DNA of 64,000 nt from Larus michahellis (lineage: Eukaryota; Chordata; Aves; Charadriiformes; Laridae): the NCBI RefSeq assembly GCF_964199755.1, contig NC_133926.1:372001-436000 (forward strand), in the 5' to 3' direction. Under the pieces are notes generated by a model. The model saw only the letters and a program-made list of their open reading frames with translations, had not been told where the DNA came from and did no database searches. How positions within the stretch are numbered: position 1 is the first letter of the stretch; each line of letters starts with the position of its first letter. The position numbers and the translations under genes were made by a program. Below, one piece after another: positions 32,392 through 43,000 of this stretch.

Positions 32392-35300
32392 TCACACCTC
32401 GATGTGGGGGTCGGAGCCCCGGCCCTCGCGCTGCAGCTGCTCCTCCTGCCGCAGCTTCGGCTTCTCTGTCCTCGTGTGCCACACCAGAACCTGGCGGGGG
32501 GGGGGAAAGTGGGGGGGCCATCAGCAGGACCCCCTCAGTGACCCCCCCAGCCCAGCCTGGGACCCCTTGGTGAGGCCCAGGCCCCCAGCGACCCCCCTCC
32601 AGCACCGCGGGGAGCCCCTCGGGGTTCCTGTCACCCAACACCCCCAAGGGACCCCAGGCCCAACCCCCCCACCCCCCCACCCCCCCCCCGCAAAAAACCC
32701 ACCGAGGGCCCCCCCCAACCTCTTGAGGGACCTGAGGGACCAGCCAGAACCCCCCCGGGGGCCCCCCGCAAGTCCCTTACCTGGGTACAGTTGTCAGCCC
32801 TGAGTCCCCCAGGACCCCCAAGGGACCCCCCAGACCCCCTGAGGGACCCCAAAATCCCCCCAAGGACCCCCCAGACACCCCCCCCGTCCCCTACCTGGGT
32901 ACAGTTGTCAGCTCTGAGTCCCCCAGGACCCCCAAGGGACCCCCCAGACCCCCTGAGGGACCCCAAAATCCCCCCAAGGACCCCCCAGACCACACCCCAG
33001 ACCCTCTGAGGGACCCTAAAATCCCCCCAAGGGCCCCCCAGATCCCCCTTCCCCCCCCCCGTCCCCTACCTGGGTGCAGTTGTCAGCCTTGGGCTCCAGC
33101 TCGGCGGGGGACACGAGCCCCCCCAGCAGGCTGCTCTCCAGGTAGCCCCGCTCGGCTTGGGGGTCGAAGCGGGCCGCGGGGTGGGCCAGCAGGAGGGGCA
33201 GCCCCACGGCGAAGCCGGCCATGTCCAGAGGGAAGGGGCGCTCGGGTTTCCAGGCGGTGTGGAAGCCCACCACCCGCCCCCCCGCCACCAGCGGCCGCTC
33301 GAAACGCAGCCCCCCCACCAGCCCCACCGGCCAGACGGCCACGCCACGGGTGCTGCGCATCTGCCGGGGGGGAAGAAAGAGGCTGTTGGGGGGGGGGAAA
33401 TGGGGGGCTGGGGGGGGGATTTGGGGAGGTAGAAGGGAAGAGTTGGGGGGCGAGGGGAGTTTGGGGAAGAATTGGGGGCATTAGGGGGGGACTTGGGGGT
33501 TCTAGGAGGGATTAGGGGAGTTTGGGGGGGGAATTGGGGGGCTCCTGGGGGGAGTTAGGGGAATCTGGAGGGGGAACTGGGGGGCTCTGGGAAGGGTTGG
33601 GGGGAACTGGGGGGCTCAGGGGGGAACTACAGGGCTCGGGGATGAATTGGGGGGCTCAGGGGGGGATTAGAGGAGTTTCGGTGGGAATTGGAGGGCTCTG
33701 GGGGGGCTTAAAGAAGTTTCAGTGGGAATTAGAGGGCTCTGGGGGGGCTTAAAGAAGCTTGGGGGGGAATTGGGGGGCTCTGGGGGGGCTTAAAGGAGCT
33801 TGGGGGGGAATTGGGGGGCTCTGGGGGGGCTTAAAGGAGCTTGGGGGGGAATTGGGGGCGTAGTGGGGGGCAATTGGGGGACTCTGGGAAGGGTTGGGGG
33901 GAAATGGGGCTCTCTGGGGGGAGTTTTAGGAGGGAATTACAGGACACTGAGGGGGTAGGTGAGTTTGGGGGGGTTTGAGGAGTTTGGGGGGGATTGGGGG
34001 GGCTGTGGGGGTGTTAGGGCAGTTTTGGGGGGGGGGATTGGAGGAATTTTGGGAGGGGAGGTTCCGGGAGGGAACCCCAACACCTCGAAAAGCCGCAACC
34101 TGGAGGCGTGAAGAGGCAGAGGGGAGGAGCTGGGGGGTTCGAGGAGGGGACAAAGGGGGTTTGGGGGGGTTGAGGGGGGGTCGGGGGGTTCTGGGGGGGG
34201 GTCCCTACCTCCTCGAAGAGCCGCAGGCTGTAGGTGTTGTCGTCGTCGGCGAAGTAAACCACGCCGCCCTCGCCGGGCAGCCGCGTCTCCCGCAGCCACT
34301 GCAGCGCCCGGTTGCGTTGCTCCACGCCGCGGGGGCGCAGCCAAGGGGGGTCCCCGGGGCGGCGGCGGATTTCGGGGGGGGTCTCGACGTTCAGGTGGGT
34401 GTAAGGGACCCCGCTGGCAGCTAAAAGCCCCCCCACCAGCGCCGTGGGGGCGGGGGCGTCTTCCACCACCACCCAGTGCAGCGCCCGCACGTGGAGCAGC
34501 GTCTGCGACAGTCGCACCAGCTCTGCCTTCTGCACCGGCCTGGGGCGGGGGGGGCCACAAAAAAGGGGTTGGGGGAGGCAAAGAAAAGGCTGGGGGGGGA
34601 CAAAAAAGGGATAGGGAGGCAAAACAAGGGCTGGGGAGGGGGGGCTTGGGGGGCTGTGCGGGTCAGGGGGGGCTGTGGGAGCCAAGGAGGTTGGGGAGGG
34701 GGGAACAGATTGGGCTTGGGGTGGCCCAGGGGAGGCTGCGGGGTGGGGGGGAAATGTGGCTGGGGGGGGGCAGATTCAGGGTGTATGGGGCAGAGTGGGG
34801 GGGCAAATGGGGCTGGGGGAGGCAAATCAGGCTGTACAGGGACATGGGGGGGGAGGGAAATGGGGCTGGGGGGGGGAAATGGGTTGCAGGGGGGCAGGTC
34901 AGGGTGGGGTGTGGGGAAATGAGCCCGGGGCGGGGGGGGGGCAAATCAGGCTGTACAGGGCCATGGGGGGGGGGCAAATGGGTCTGGGGGGAGGCAAATG
35001 AGGTTATATGGGGCTGTGGGGGGGCCAGGTCTGGGGGGGGGGGGGCAAATGAGTCTGGAAGGGGGCAAGTTAGTTTGTATGGGGCTGCAGGGGGGGGCAA
35101 ATGGGTCTGGGGAGGGTCTGGAGGGGTCAGGGGTCTCACCTGGCGTAGGTGGGGGTCACCACGTAGATGGTGGGCAGGACCCGGGCCCCCCCCTGCCCCC
35201 GGGGCCCCCCCCGGCCCCCCCCACCCCGCAGCTCCCCCAGCAGCCGCTCCCGGTCCCGGCCCCTCCGCTGCTGGGTGCAGTCACAGGGTTGTCCTGGGGA

Positions 35301-35490
35301 GGGGACAGGGACAAAAGGGGGGGGGGGGGGGTGTCAGGGAGCAGCCCGGGGTGGAGGGGGGGTCAGGGACCCCCAAGCTGCCCCCCCCCCGGCCCCCCCC
35401 ATGCTCACCGAGCTGCAGGAGGGCGCAGAGCAGCCCCACCAGCGACACCACGAAGTAGATGATGAAGATGTTCTTCAGCTTCACCCTCAT
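32392..35490 (-). CDS. B3GAT3: B3GAT3, galactosylgalactosylxylosyl-protein 3-beta-glucuronosyltransferase 3
   Basis: Golgi type II enzyme (GlcAT-I) that adds the glucuronic acid completing the tetrasaccharide linker of glycosaminoglycan chains. Coding exons 35409-35490, 35140-35293, 34209-34539, 33070-33360 and 32392-32490 sum to 957 nt, 318 aa in frame; human is 335 aa. Visible in order: a short cytosolic tail (MRVKLKN), a membrane anchor ([20 protein letters not shown]), a Gly-rich stem, the nucleotide-sugar fold from [18 protein letters not shown], the Mn-binding DDD in [30 protein letters not shown], the [19 protein letters not shown] acceptor site and the conserved end [12 protein letters not shown]...HIEV. 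A non-coding first exon probably ends at 36220 (donor CCGAG followed by GTGAGT). The intron between the last two exons holds extra copies of the preceding exon end and donor. Confidence 0.96.
32775..33075. repeat. Tandem copies of a B3GAT3 exon end with splice donor
   Basis: On the coding strand, GCTGACAACTG(C/T)ACCCAGGTA occurs at the true exon end (33070) and again in the downstream intron with the donor at about 32892 and 32779. The intervening 115-175 bp of CCCCCAAGGACCCCCCAGAC-type sequence is repeated with it. Each copy keeps an intact CAG followed by GTA donor. Confidence 0.85.
33420..34200. repeat. G-rich minisatellite in a B3GAT3 intron
   Basis: Units of 40-45 bp with GGGGGAATTGGGGGGCTCTG and GGGGGGCTTAAAGGAGCTTG. 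The same family reappears in a GANAB intron at 38400-39060. Confidence 0.85.
34545..35135. repeat. G-rich minisatellite in a B3GAT3 intron
   Basis: Units of 30-60 bp containing GGGGGGCAAATGGGGCTGGG and TATGGGGCTG fill the intron between the stem exon and the catalytic exon. Confidence 0.8.
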
Positions 35491-35689
35491 GGCGGGGCCG
35501 GGGGGGGTCCGGGAGGGGCTCGGGGGGGGCTGGGGGTGTCCAGGGGGGGCCCCTGGAGCCTCCGGAGGGATTCCAGGGGGATCCTGAGGGGTCTGGGTGG
35601 GGGGGAAGGGGGGGGTGTCCTGGCTCTCGGGGGTCCTGCTCTGCAGCCCCCCCTTGCCAGCACGCTCTGCCCCGTGTTGTGCCCCCCCC

Positions 35690-36170
35690 CCAGCAGCAAC
35701 ACTCACCCCAGCGTTTCCCAGTACATCCCAGCAGCCGCAACCCCCTCCCAGTATGTATCTTGTATCACACCCCCAAAGCTCCCAGTCACCTCCAGTCCCT
35801 GCAGCCCCCAGTACATGCCAGCGGCCCCCCCCCCGCCATCGCCTCCAACGTCCCCCCCCCAGTGCTCCCAGTCCCACCAGTCTCCCCCCAGTGCCTCCAA
35901 CATCCGCCCCGGTGCTCCCAGTGCCCCCCCAGTGCCTCCACCACCCCTCAGAGCTCCCCCAGCGCCCCCCAGTGCTTCCAGTTACCCCCCCAATGCTTCC
36001 AGTGTCCCCCCCCGGTGCTCCCAGTCACCCCAGTGCTCCCCTCAGTGCTCCCCCCAGTACTCCCAGTCCTCCCCAGTACCTCCAACACCCCTCAGAGCTC
36101 CCCCAGTCCCCGTCCCCCCCCCGCCAGTGCTCCCAGTGCCCCCCCCCGTGTTCCTCTCAGTGCCTAAAGG
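35690..36170. repeat. CCCAGTGCTCCCAGT array in B3GAT3 intron 1
   Basis: Units of 10-20 bp (CCCCCAGTGCTCCCAGT, AGTGCCTCCA, AGTACC) between the coding start and the proposed non-coding first exon. Confidence 0.8.
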
Positions 36171-36179
36171 AGTGCGGAC

Positions 36180-36430
36180 GTGGCGCCGTTGCCACGGCGA
36201 CGGGGCCGAGACTCACCTCGGCGGTACCGGGGCTGACGGAGAGGGGAGTAGGAGCCGGGGCCGGGCCTTACCGCCCGGGGGAGGGCGGGGGGCAGGTCGG
36301 AACCGGGTACCGGTAGCGGGGCCGGGGCCGCGCAGCCTCCGCCGGGCCGGGCCGGGCCGGGCCGGCACTTCCGGTCCGTCCCCACCGCGCTTCCCCGTCA
36401 CTTCCGGCGTTGCGGTCCGCGCTCCGGGTG
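36180..36430 (-). promoter_or_regulatory. B3GAT3: B3GAT3 CpG promoter
   Basis: Unique CG-dense block with two CACTTCCGG ETS sites (near 36366 and 36399), a GGGCC tetra-repeat and GTTGCCACGGCGAC, which resembles an RFX X-box. It contains the probable non-coding first exon ending at 36220. Confidence 0.55.
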
Positions 36431-36519
36431 GGGAACACGCGGCCGCGGGGTTCCGGGTTCCGCCTCCCCCCCCTTCCCACTCCCCCGAACCCCCAAAACA
36501 CGTTTTTTTTTACCTGGTT

Positions 36520-36525
36520 TTTATT
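36520..36525 (-). terminator. GANAB: GANAB poly(A) signal AATAAA
   Basis: TTTATT on the plus strand, about 560 bases past the GANAB stop and about 100 bases upstream of the B3GAT3 promoter block. Confidence 0.7.
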
Positions 36526-37011
36526 TGTCTTTTATCAAAACTCCGCGTGGGGCCGCCTCCCTCCCACCCCGGCCCCCCCCCGCCCTCGGCCGCGGCTCTG
36601 CCCCCCCCCCGAAGGCCCCAATGGTGGGGGGAAATGGGAGGGGAAAGGGAAGGCGGGGGGGGGGGAAACGTGGAGAATGGGGGGGGAATGGAGAAGGGGG
36701 GGGGGCTCCCCCAAACCCCAGCTGACCCCCCTGGCTGGGGGTAGGGGGGAGAAAAGAGGAAGGGTGGGTCAAGAAGGAAGTAAGGGGGGGTATGGTGGTG
36801 GTGGGGCGGGGGGCACGCAGAGCTTTGGTCCCCAGCATCCCCCCCAGCCCCACATCTGGGGAGGGGGGAAAAGGGGGGGGGGTTTAGAGGCAGCCCCCCA
36901 AAACCAAGCAGGGGACTACCCCCCGCTACAGCAGCCAAGGGGGAGCTCCCTGTCCCCCAGGTTGGGGGGTCCCGGGGGGGTCCTGGGGGGCTGCGGGGGG
37001 GTCCCAGGGAA

Positions 37012-37015
<4 letters not shown>

Positions 37016-37045
<30 letters not shown>
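37016..37045. repeat. (GT)n microsatellite in GANAB 3' UTR
   Basis: About 14 GT dinucleotides, transcribed as CA repeats in the 3' UTR 40 bases past the stop codon. Confidence 0.9.
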
Positions 37046-37048
<3 letters not shown>

Positions 37049-37083
37049 GCCCCCCCCCCCCCCAGCAGCCCCCCCCCTCTGCA

Positions 37084-40000
37084 TTATCGCAGGACGATGG
37101 CCCAGTCGGCGCCGATGGGGACCCCCGGCTTGCGCAGGGTGAGGACGGAGGTCTCGGCCTCGTGGTGGAAGTCCAGGCGGGTTTCGGGGCCGTCTGTGGG
37201 GCGGGGGTGGGGGGTGGGAAATAGGGTTTGGGGGGGTTACAACCCTGAGGACTCGACCCCCCTCCCCCCCGCCCCCAAAAGCCCCCCTACTCACCCGCAG
37301 GACGGAGAATGACGGCGGCCGGTTTCCCCGCACCCAGGATCACCACGCGCTCCAGCCAGGCTGGGGTGTCGAAGGAGCCCTTGGGGTCCGCGGAGCTGCA
37401 GGGGAAGGGAAGGAGAAAAAGGGGGGGGTTAATGGGGGGGTCTGGAGGGTTTCTGGGGGGGTCCTGGGGTCGGGGGGGGTTACCTGGCCGTCAGCGTGTT
37501 GCTAGCGAAGGTGAACTGCCGGTGAAGGTAACGCGCCTTCGTCTGGTAATCAAAGCTCTGCCCATCGTCCAGGAAGAGATCGCCCTCGGCTGTGCCCTGG
37601 GGGAGAGGGGGGAAAATAAGGGGGGTTTGGGGGGGGGGGGAGGGTCTAGGGGGGCCGTAGGGGGGTTTTCGGGGGGGATTCCGGACCCACCTGGGGGCTG
37701 AGGGCGACGTAGAGGGTGAAGGGATCCCCCCGCATGCACTCGGTGGAGCGACGAACCCGCTCCTGCCGTGGCACCACCGTCCCCCCACGCTGGTAAACCG
37801 GCACCTGTTGGGGGGGTGGGGGGTGTAGGTAGGCAAGGGCCCCCCCCAAAACCCTCCAGACCCCCCCAAACCCCCCCCCCTTCCCCTTGTCGTCACCCAC
37901 GCTGCTCAAGGTCACCGGCACGTAGAGCGTCTGGGGTGCGTGATGCTTCTGGTGGGAGACGACGTCGTACCAGACCTGGGATGGGGGGGAGCACCAAGAG
38001 AGCGGTTTGGGGGGGACGGGAGACCCCCACAGCCCCCCCCCAAAGGCTGAAGCCCCCCTCAGAACCTGTAGAAACAGTCCCCCCCACTACCAAAAAGCTC
38101 ACCTCTCCCTTGCCGGGCAGGTAGACCTGCACACCCCGGGCTCCCTGCTCCGTCACGGGGTGCACCAGCAGCGCCCTGTCTGGGGACAAAATGGGGGGGG
38201 AGGGGGGGGCTCCCGGGTCATTACCGGGGTGGGGGGGCTGGGGGACCCCTCAATGGGACTGGGGACACCTCACAGTGGGGGGAAAACCCCGTGGAAACCC
38301 CCCCTCACCGATCATGTACTGGTCGTCGATGGCGAAAGTGGTGGTGTCCTCGGGGTACTCCATCCAGAGCGGCCTGCGGAAAGTTGGCGGGGGTGGGGGG
38401 GGGGGTGTTAGGGGGGTTTTGGGGGGGCTCCGGGGAGTTTAGGGGAGACTGGGGGGAGTTGGGGGGTGTTGGGGGTTCTGGGGGAGAGGTTAGGGGAGTT
38501 TGGGGGGTTTAGAGGAGTTTGGGGGGGGGAATGAGAGAGCTCAAGGGAGGGGTTAGGAGAGTTTGGGGGGGGGGACTGGGGGGCAAGAGGAGGAATTCGG
38601 GGGCTCTGACAGGGGTAAGGGGGGGGAATTAGGGGGCTCTGGGGAGGTTAGGGGAGTTTGGGGGGGAACTGGGGTGCTCTGGGGGGGAACTGGGGGGCTC
38701 TGGGGAGGTTAGGGGAGTTCTGGGGGAATTGGGGGGCTCTGGGGGGAGGTTAGAGGAGTTTGGGGGGGAACTGGGGGGCTCTGGGGGGGAACTGGGGGGC
38801 TCTGGGGAGGTTAGGGGAGTTCGGGGGGGTTTAGAGGAGTTTGGGAGGGGACTGGAAGGCTCTAGGGGGGGTTAAGGAGGAGAGTTTGGGGGGGAATTGG
38901 GGGACAAGAGGAGGAATTAGGGGCTCTGGGGGGAGTTGGGGGGCTCCGGCGGGGGGAAGGGGGGGGAATTGGGGGGGCTCCAGGAAGGGTTGAGGTGGAA
39001 CTGGGGAGCTCTGGGGGAATCGGGGGGCCCTGGGGGAAACTGGGGGGAGATAGAGGGGAACTGGGGGGGCTCTGGGGGGGGGTTAGGGTGGAACTGGGGG
39101 GGTCCTGGGGGTTTTTAGGGGGGAACTGGGGAGTTTGGGGGGGGCCTGGGAGGTTTTAGGGGGGAACTGGGGAGTTTGGGGGGGTCCTGGGGGTTTTTAG
39201 GGGGGAACTGGGGAGTTTGGGGGGGGCCTGGGAGGTTTTAGGGGGGAACTGGGGAGTTTGGGGGGGTCCTGGGGGTTTTTAGGGGGGAACTGGGGAGTTT
39301 GGGGGGGGCCTGGGAGGTTTTAGGGGGGAACTGGGGAGTTTGGGGGGGTCCTGGGGGTTTTTAGGGGGGAACTGGGGAGTTTGGGGGGGGCCTGGGAGGT
39401 TTTAGGGGGGAACTGGGGAATTTGGGGGGGCCCTGGGAGGTTTTAGGGGGGAACTGGGGAGTTTGGGGGGGCCCCTGGGAGGTTTTAGGGGGGGAATTGG
39501 TGGGTTTTAGGTGGGGAACTGGGACTCTGGGAAGGGTTAGGAGAATTTGGGGGTGGAACTGGGATCTCAGGGAGGGGATTTAGGGTGGAATTGGGGTTTT
39601 TTTGTTGGTTTTTTTGGTTGTTTTTTTTTTTTTTTTTTTCCCCCCCCAGGGCTCTGACCTCATGACGGGCACGCCGTGGCGGTGGCTGCGGTAAAACGCC
39701 GTGTACCAGAAGGGCAGGAGGGCGTAGCGCCGCCGCACGGCCTCGCGGATCAGCCCCGCCGTTTCCTCCCCGAAAAGCCAGGGCTCCCGCCGCGCCGTGT
39801 CCAGGTGCGCGTGAGCCCGGAAAAAAGGCTGGAAAGCCCCCGCTTGGTACCACCGCACCAACAGCTCCGCTTCGGGGTTCTTAAAGAAGCCCCCCACGTC
39901 CGCTATGGGGGGGGGGAAAAACCTCAATGTGACCCCCCCACGGGATAATACCCCCCCCTGCCGCCGCATCGCTGGTTTTACGCCTCGCTCACCGCCGCAG

Positions 40001-43000
40001 AAGGAGAGACCGGCCAGCCCGAAACTCAGGCACATGGGGATGGAAATCTTCAGGTGGTCCCACTCGGCGGCGTTGTCGCCCGTCCATACCGCCCCTGGGG
40101 GGGGGGGGGGGGGCAAAAAAGGATGGGGGGGGCGGGAACAACACGGGGTGGGAAGGGGGGAATCAACACCGCGGGGGGGAAAGGCAGAAGAGGAGGGGAG
40201 AAAACGGCGAGAAGGGGGGGGAAAAAAAAAAACCACATAAGGAGGGGGGAAAAAGCAACATGGTGGGGGGGGAACCACATGGGGGGGGAAGAAAAACACT
40301 GGGGGGCGGGGAAGACCACAAGAGGGGGCAAAAAAAACCCCACAGAAGTGGGGAAAAAACCAACACAAAGGGGCAAAAAACTAACCCAAGGTGGGGAGGA
40401 AAAATGAAAATAAGGGGGCAAAAACCACACACGCGGTGGGGGGAAGACACACGGGGGGAGGGGAAAGCAACACGGGGGGGGGTCCCCAGGGTGGTCCCCC
40501 CCCATCCTCACCGTAGCGCTGGGAGCCGGCGAAGAAAGCCCGGCTCAAGACGAAGGGTCGGCGCTGCCCCCCCGAGCGCTGGATCTGCCCCTCGGCCGTC
40601 GCCATTTGCTGCGGGAAAGGGGAAAAAGGGGGGGGGGAGAAAAAGCCATGAGGGACCCCCTCCGAGGCGGGGGGGGGGGTGTGTGTGTGTGTTTGTTTTT
40701 TTGGGGGGCGGGGGGGGCCCCAACGCTCACCACGTAGAGGCCGTAGAGGTTGTGGAGGTCGCGGTGCTCCCAGCCGCCGTGGTGGACCGCGTCCTTGTGC
40801 ATCGTCACCTCGGGGCCGCTGAAGACCGAGGGCTCGTTCATGTCGTTCCAGGTGAAGAGGTTCTCGGTCGAGCCCTGGGGGGGGCCACCCCACGGTGAGG
40901 GAGGGGGGGGCGGCCCAGGAGTGGTGGCGAGGGGGAGGGAATTGGGGGGCAGAGAGGTGAGAGGGGGGACACGAGGAACAGGGGACGATGGCAATTCGGG
41001 AGCAGAAGGGCAAGGGAGGGGGTGGCAGCGGCTTGGCAGGGGCTGATGGTGACTTTGGGGGGGCCACATACTTTCTGGGGGGGCTGATGGCAACGTGGAG
41101 GGGCTGAGTGTGATGTGGGGGGGAAACTGGGGGGCTGAGGAGGGGACACGAGGAATGGGGGACGCCGGCGATTCGGGAGCAGAAGGGCAAGGGAGGGGGT
41201 GTCAGCGGCTTGGCAGGGGCTGATGGTGGCTTTGGGGGGGGCCACACGCCTTTGCGGGGGGGTAAGAACGAGGTGGGGGGGCTGAGAATGAGGTGGGGGG
41301 GAACTGGGGGGCTGGGGGGGGACACGAGGAATAGGGGACGATGGCAATTCGGGAGCAGAAGGGCAAGGGAGGGGGTGGCAGCGGCTTGGCACGGGCTGAT
41401 GGTGGCTTTGGGGGGGGCCACACGCCTTTGGGGGGGGGTAAGAACAAGGTGGGGGGGCTGAGAACGAGGTGGGGGGGAACTGGGGGGCTGGGGGGGGACA
41501 CGAGGAATAGGGGACGATGGCAATTCGGGAGCAGAAGGGCAAGGGAGGGGGTGGCAGCGGCTTGGCAGGGGCTGATGGTGGCTTTGGGGGGGCCACACGC
41601 CTTCTGGGGGGGCCTGAGGGTGATGTGGGGGGGCCAAGGGCGACGTGGGGGGGTGTCCTCACCTCGTACTGGTCGTAGGCGAACATGGAAGCCCACCAGG
41701 CGCGCATCTCAGGGTTGGTGAAGTCGGGGTACGCCGCGGAGCCTGGGGGACAACACGGTGGGGGGGTGGGGGGGGGGGTCAGCGCGGTCCCCCCCCCCGC
41801 CCCAAAACGACCCCAGCCCCAACAACAACTCACCGGGCCAACACCAGCCCTCGTAGTCGTTCCCGTCCTTCGTCTTGACGTAGAAACCGCGGGAGCGCAG
41901 CTCGTTGTGGACGCGATACCCGCTGTCCACCTTGATGTGGGGGTCCACGATGCTGACCATCTACGGGGGGGGGACACACACACACGCCTCAGCTCCGGGG
42001 CCCCCCCAAACCTCTTAGGGGTTGTCGTGTCCCCCCCCCACACCTTCCCCGGCCTTTACCTTGCGTTTTTTGGCGGCCAGGCGTTCCAGCATGGCGCGGG
42101 GCTGGGGGAACTTGCTGGGGTCCCAGGTGAAGTAGCGCTTGCCGTCGGCGTGTTCGATGTCCAGCCAAAGGACGTCGCAGGGGACGGCGTGGTCCTCGAA
42201 ACCCCGCTCCACCGCCGCCACGTCCTCCTCGTCGTTGTAATTCCAGCGGCTCTGGTGGTAACCCAAGGCGAAAAGCGGCGGCAAGGCTTGGGTGCCTGGG
42301 AAAAAAAAAACAAAAACCAAAAACAACAAAACAAACCAAACCAGAAAAAAAAGCGTAAGAAACAGCCTAAAAATTAATTTCCTGGAAAAAACAGGGAGGG
42401 ATGAGGGGGGAAAAGCCCCCCCCGAGGCTTTAACGAAGGGCCTCAAACCCTCCCGAGGGGATAATGGAGGCGCGGAGTCCAAAGAACCGGCGACGCGCCC
42501 AAAGAAGCGGCAGGAGGACGGTCTCGCGGAGACGGGATGGTTCTGCCACTCGTGCCGCGAGCTGGTTTGTTCTCTGCCGGAGGCGGCCGCGGCCCGGAAA
42601 CGACTTTTGCTTCGTTAGCCGCGACACCGGAGACGCGCTAACGAGGATTGACGGAGACGGGGCTGAACGCCTACGGCCGCGGCGCGCGCCTCCCCACCCA
42701 AATCGCGCCCCGTGGAAATCCGCGTTCAGTGGGGCGGGACGTGCTAATTCCGCAGTTTCCCCCCGTTTATCCGCAAAGACAAAAAGGGGGAAACGAGGGA
42801 AAAGAATTTCCCCCAAGAAAGAAGATTCTGCTCGGGAAGATTTTTCTGCAAGAACAAAGATTTTCCCCACGAACGAAGATTTTTCCTAAGAAAGATCGCT
42901 CCCGGGAAAACCTTCCCCAAGAACGAAGATTTTCCCCACAAACGAAGACGGCGCCTGGGAAGATTTTCCCCAAGAAAGAAGATTTTTTCCCCAGAAAGAA

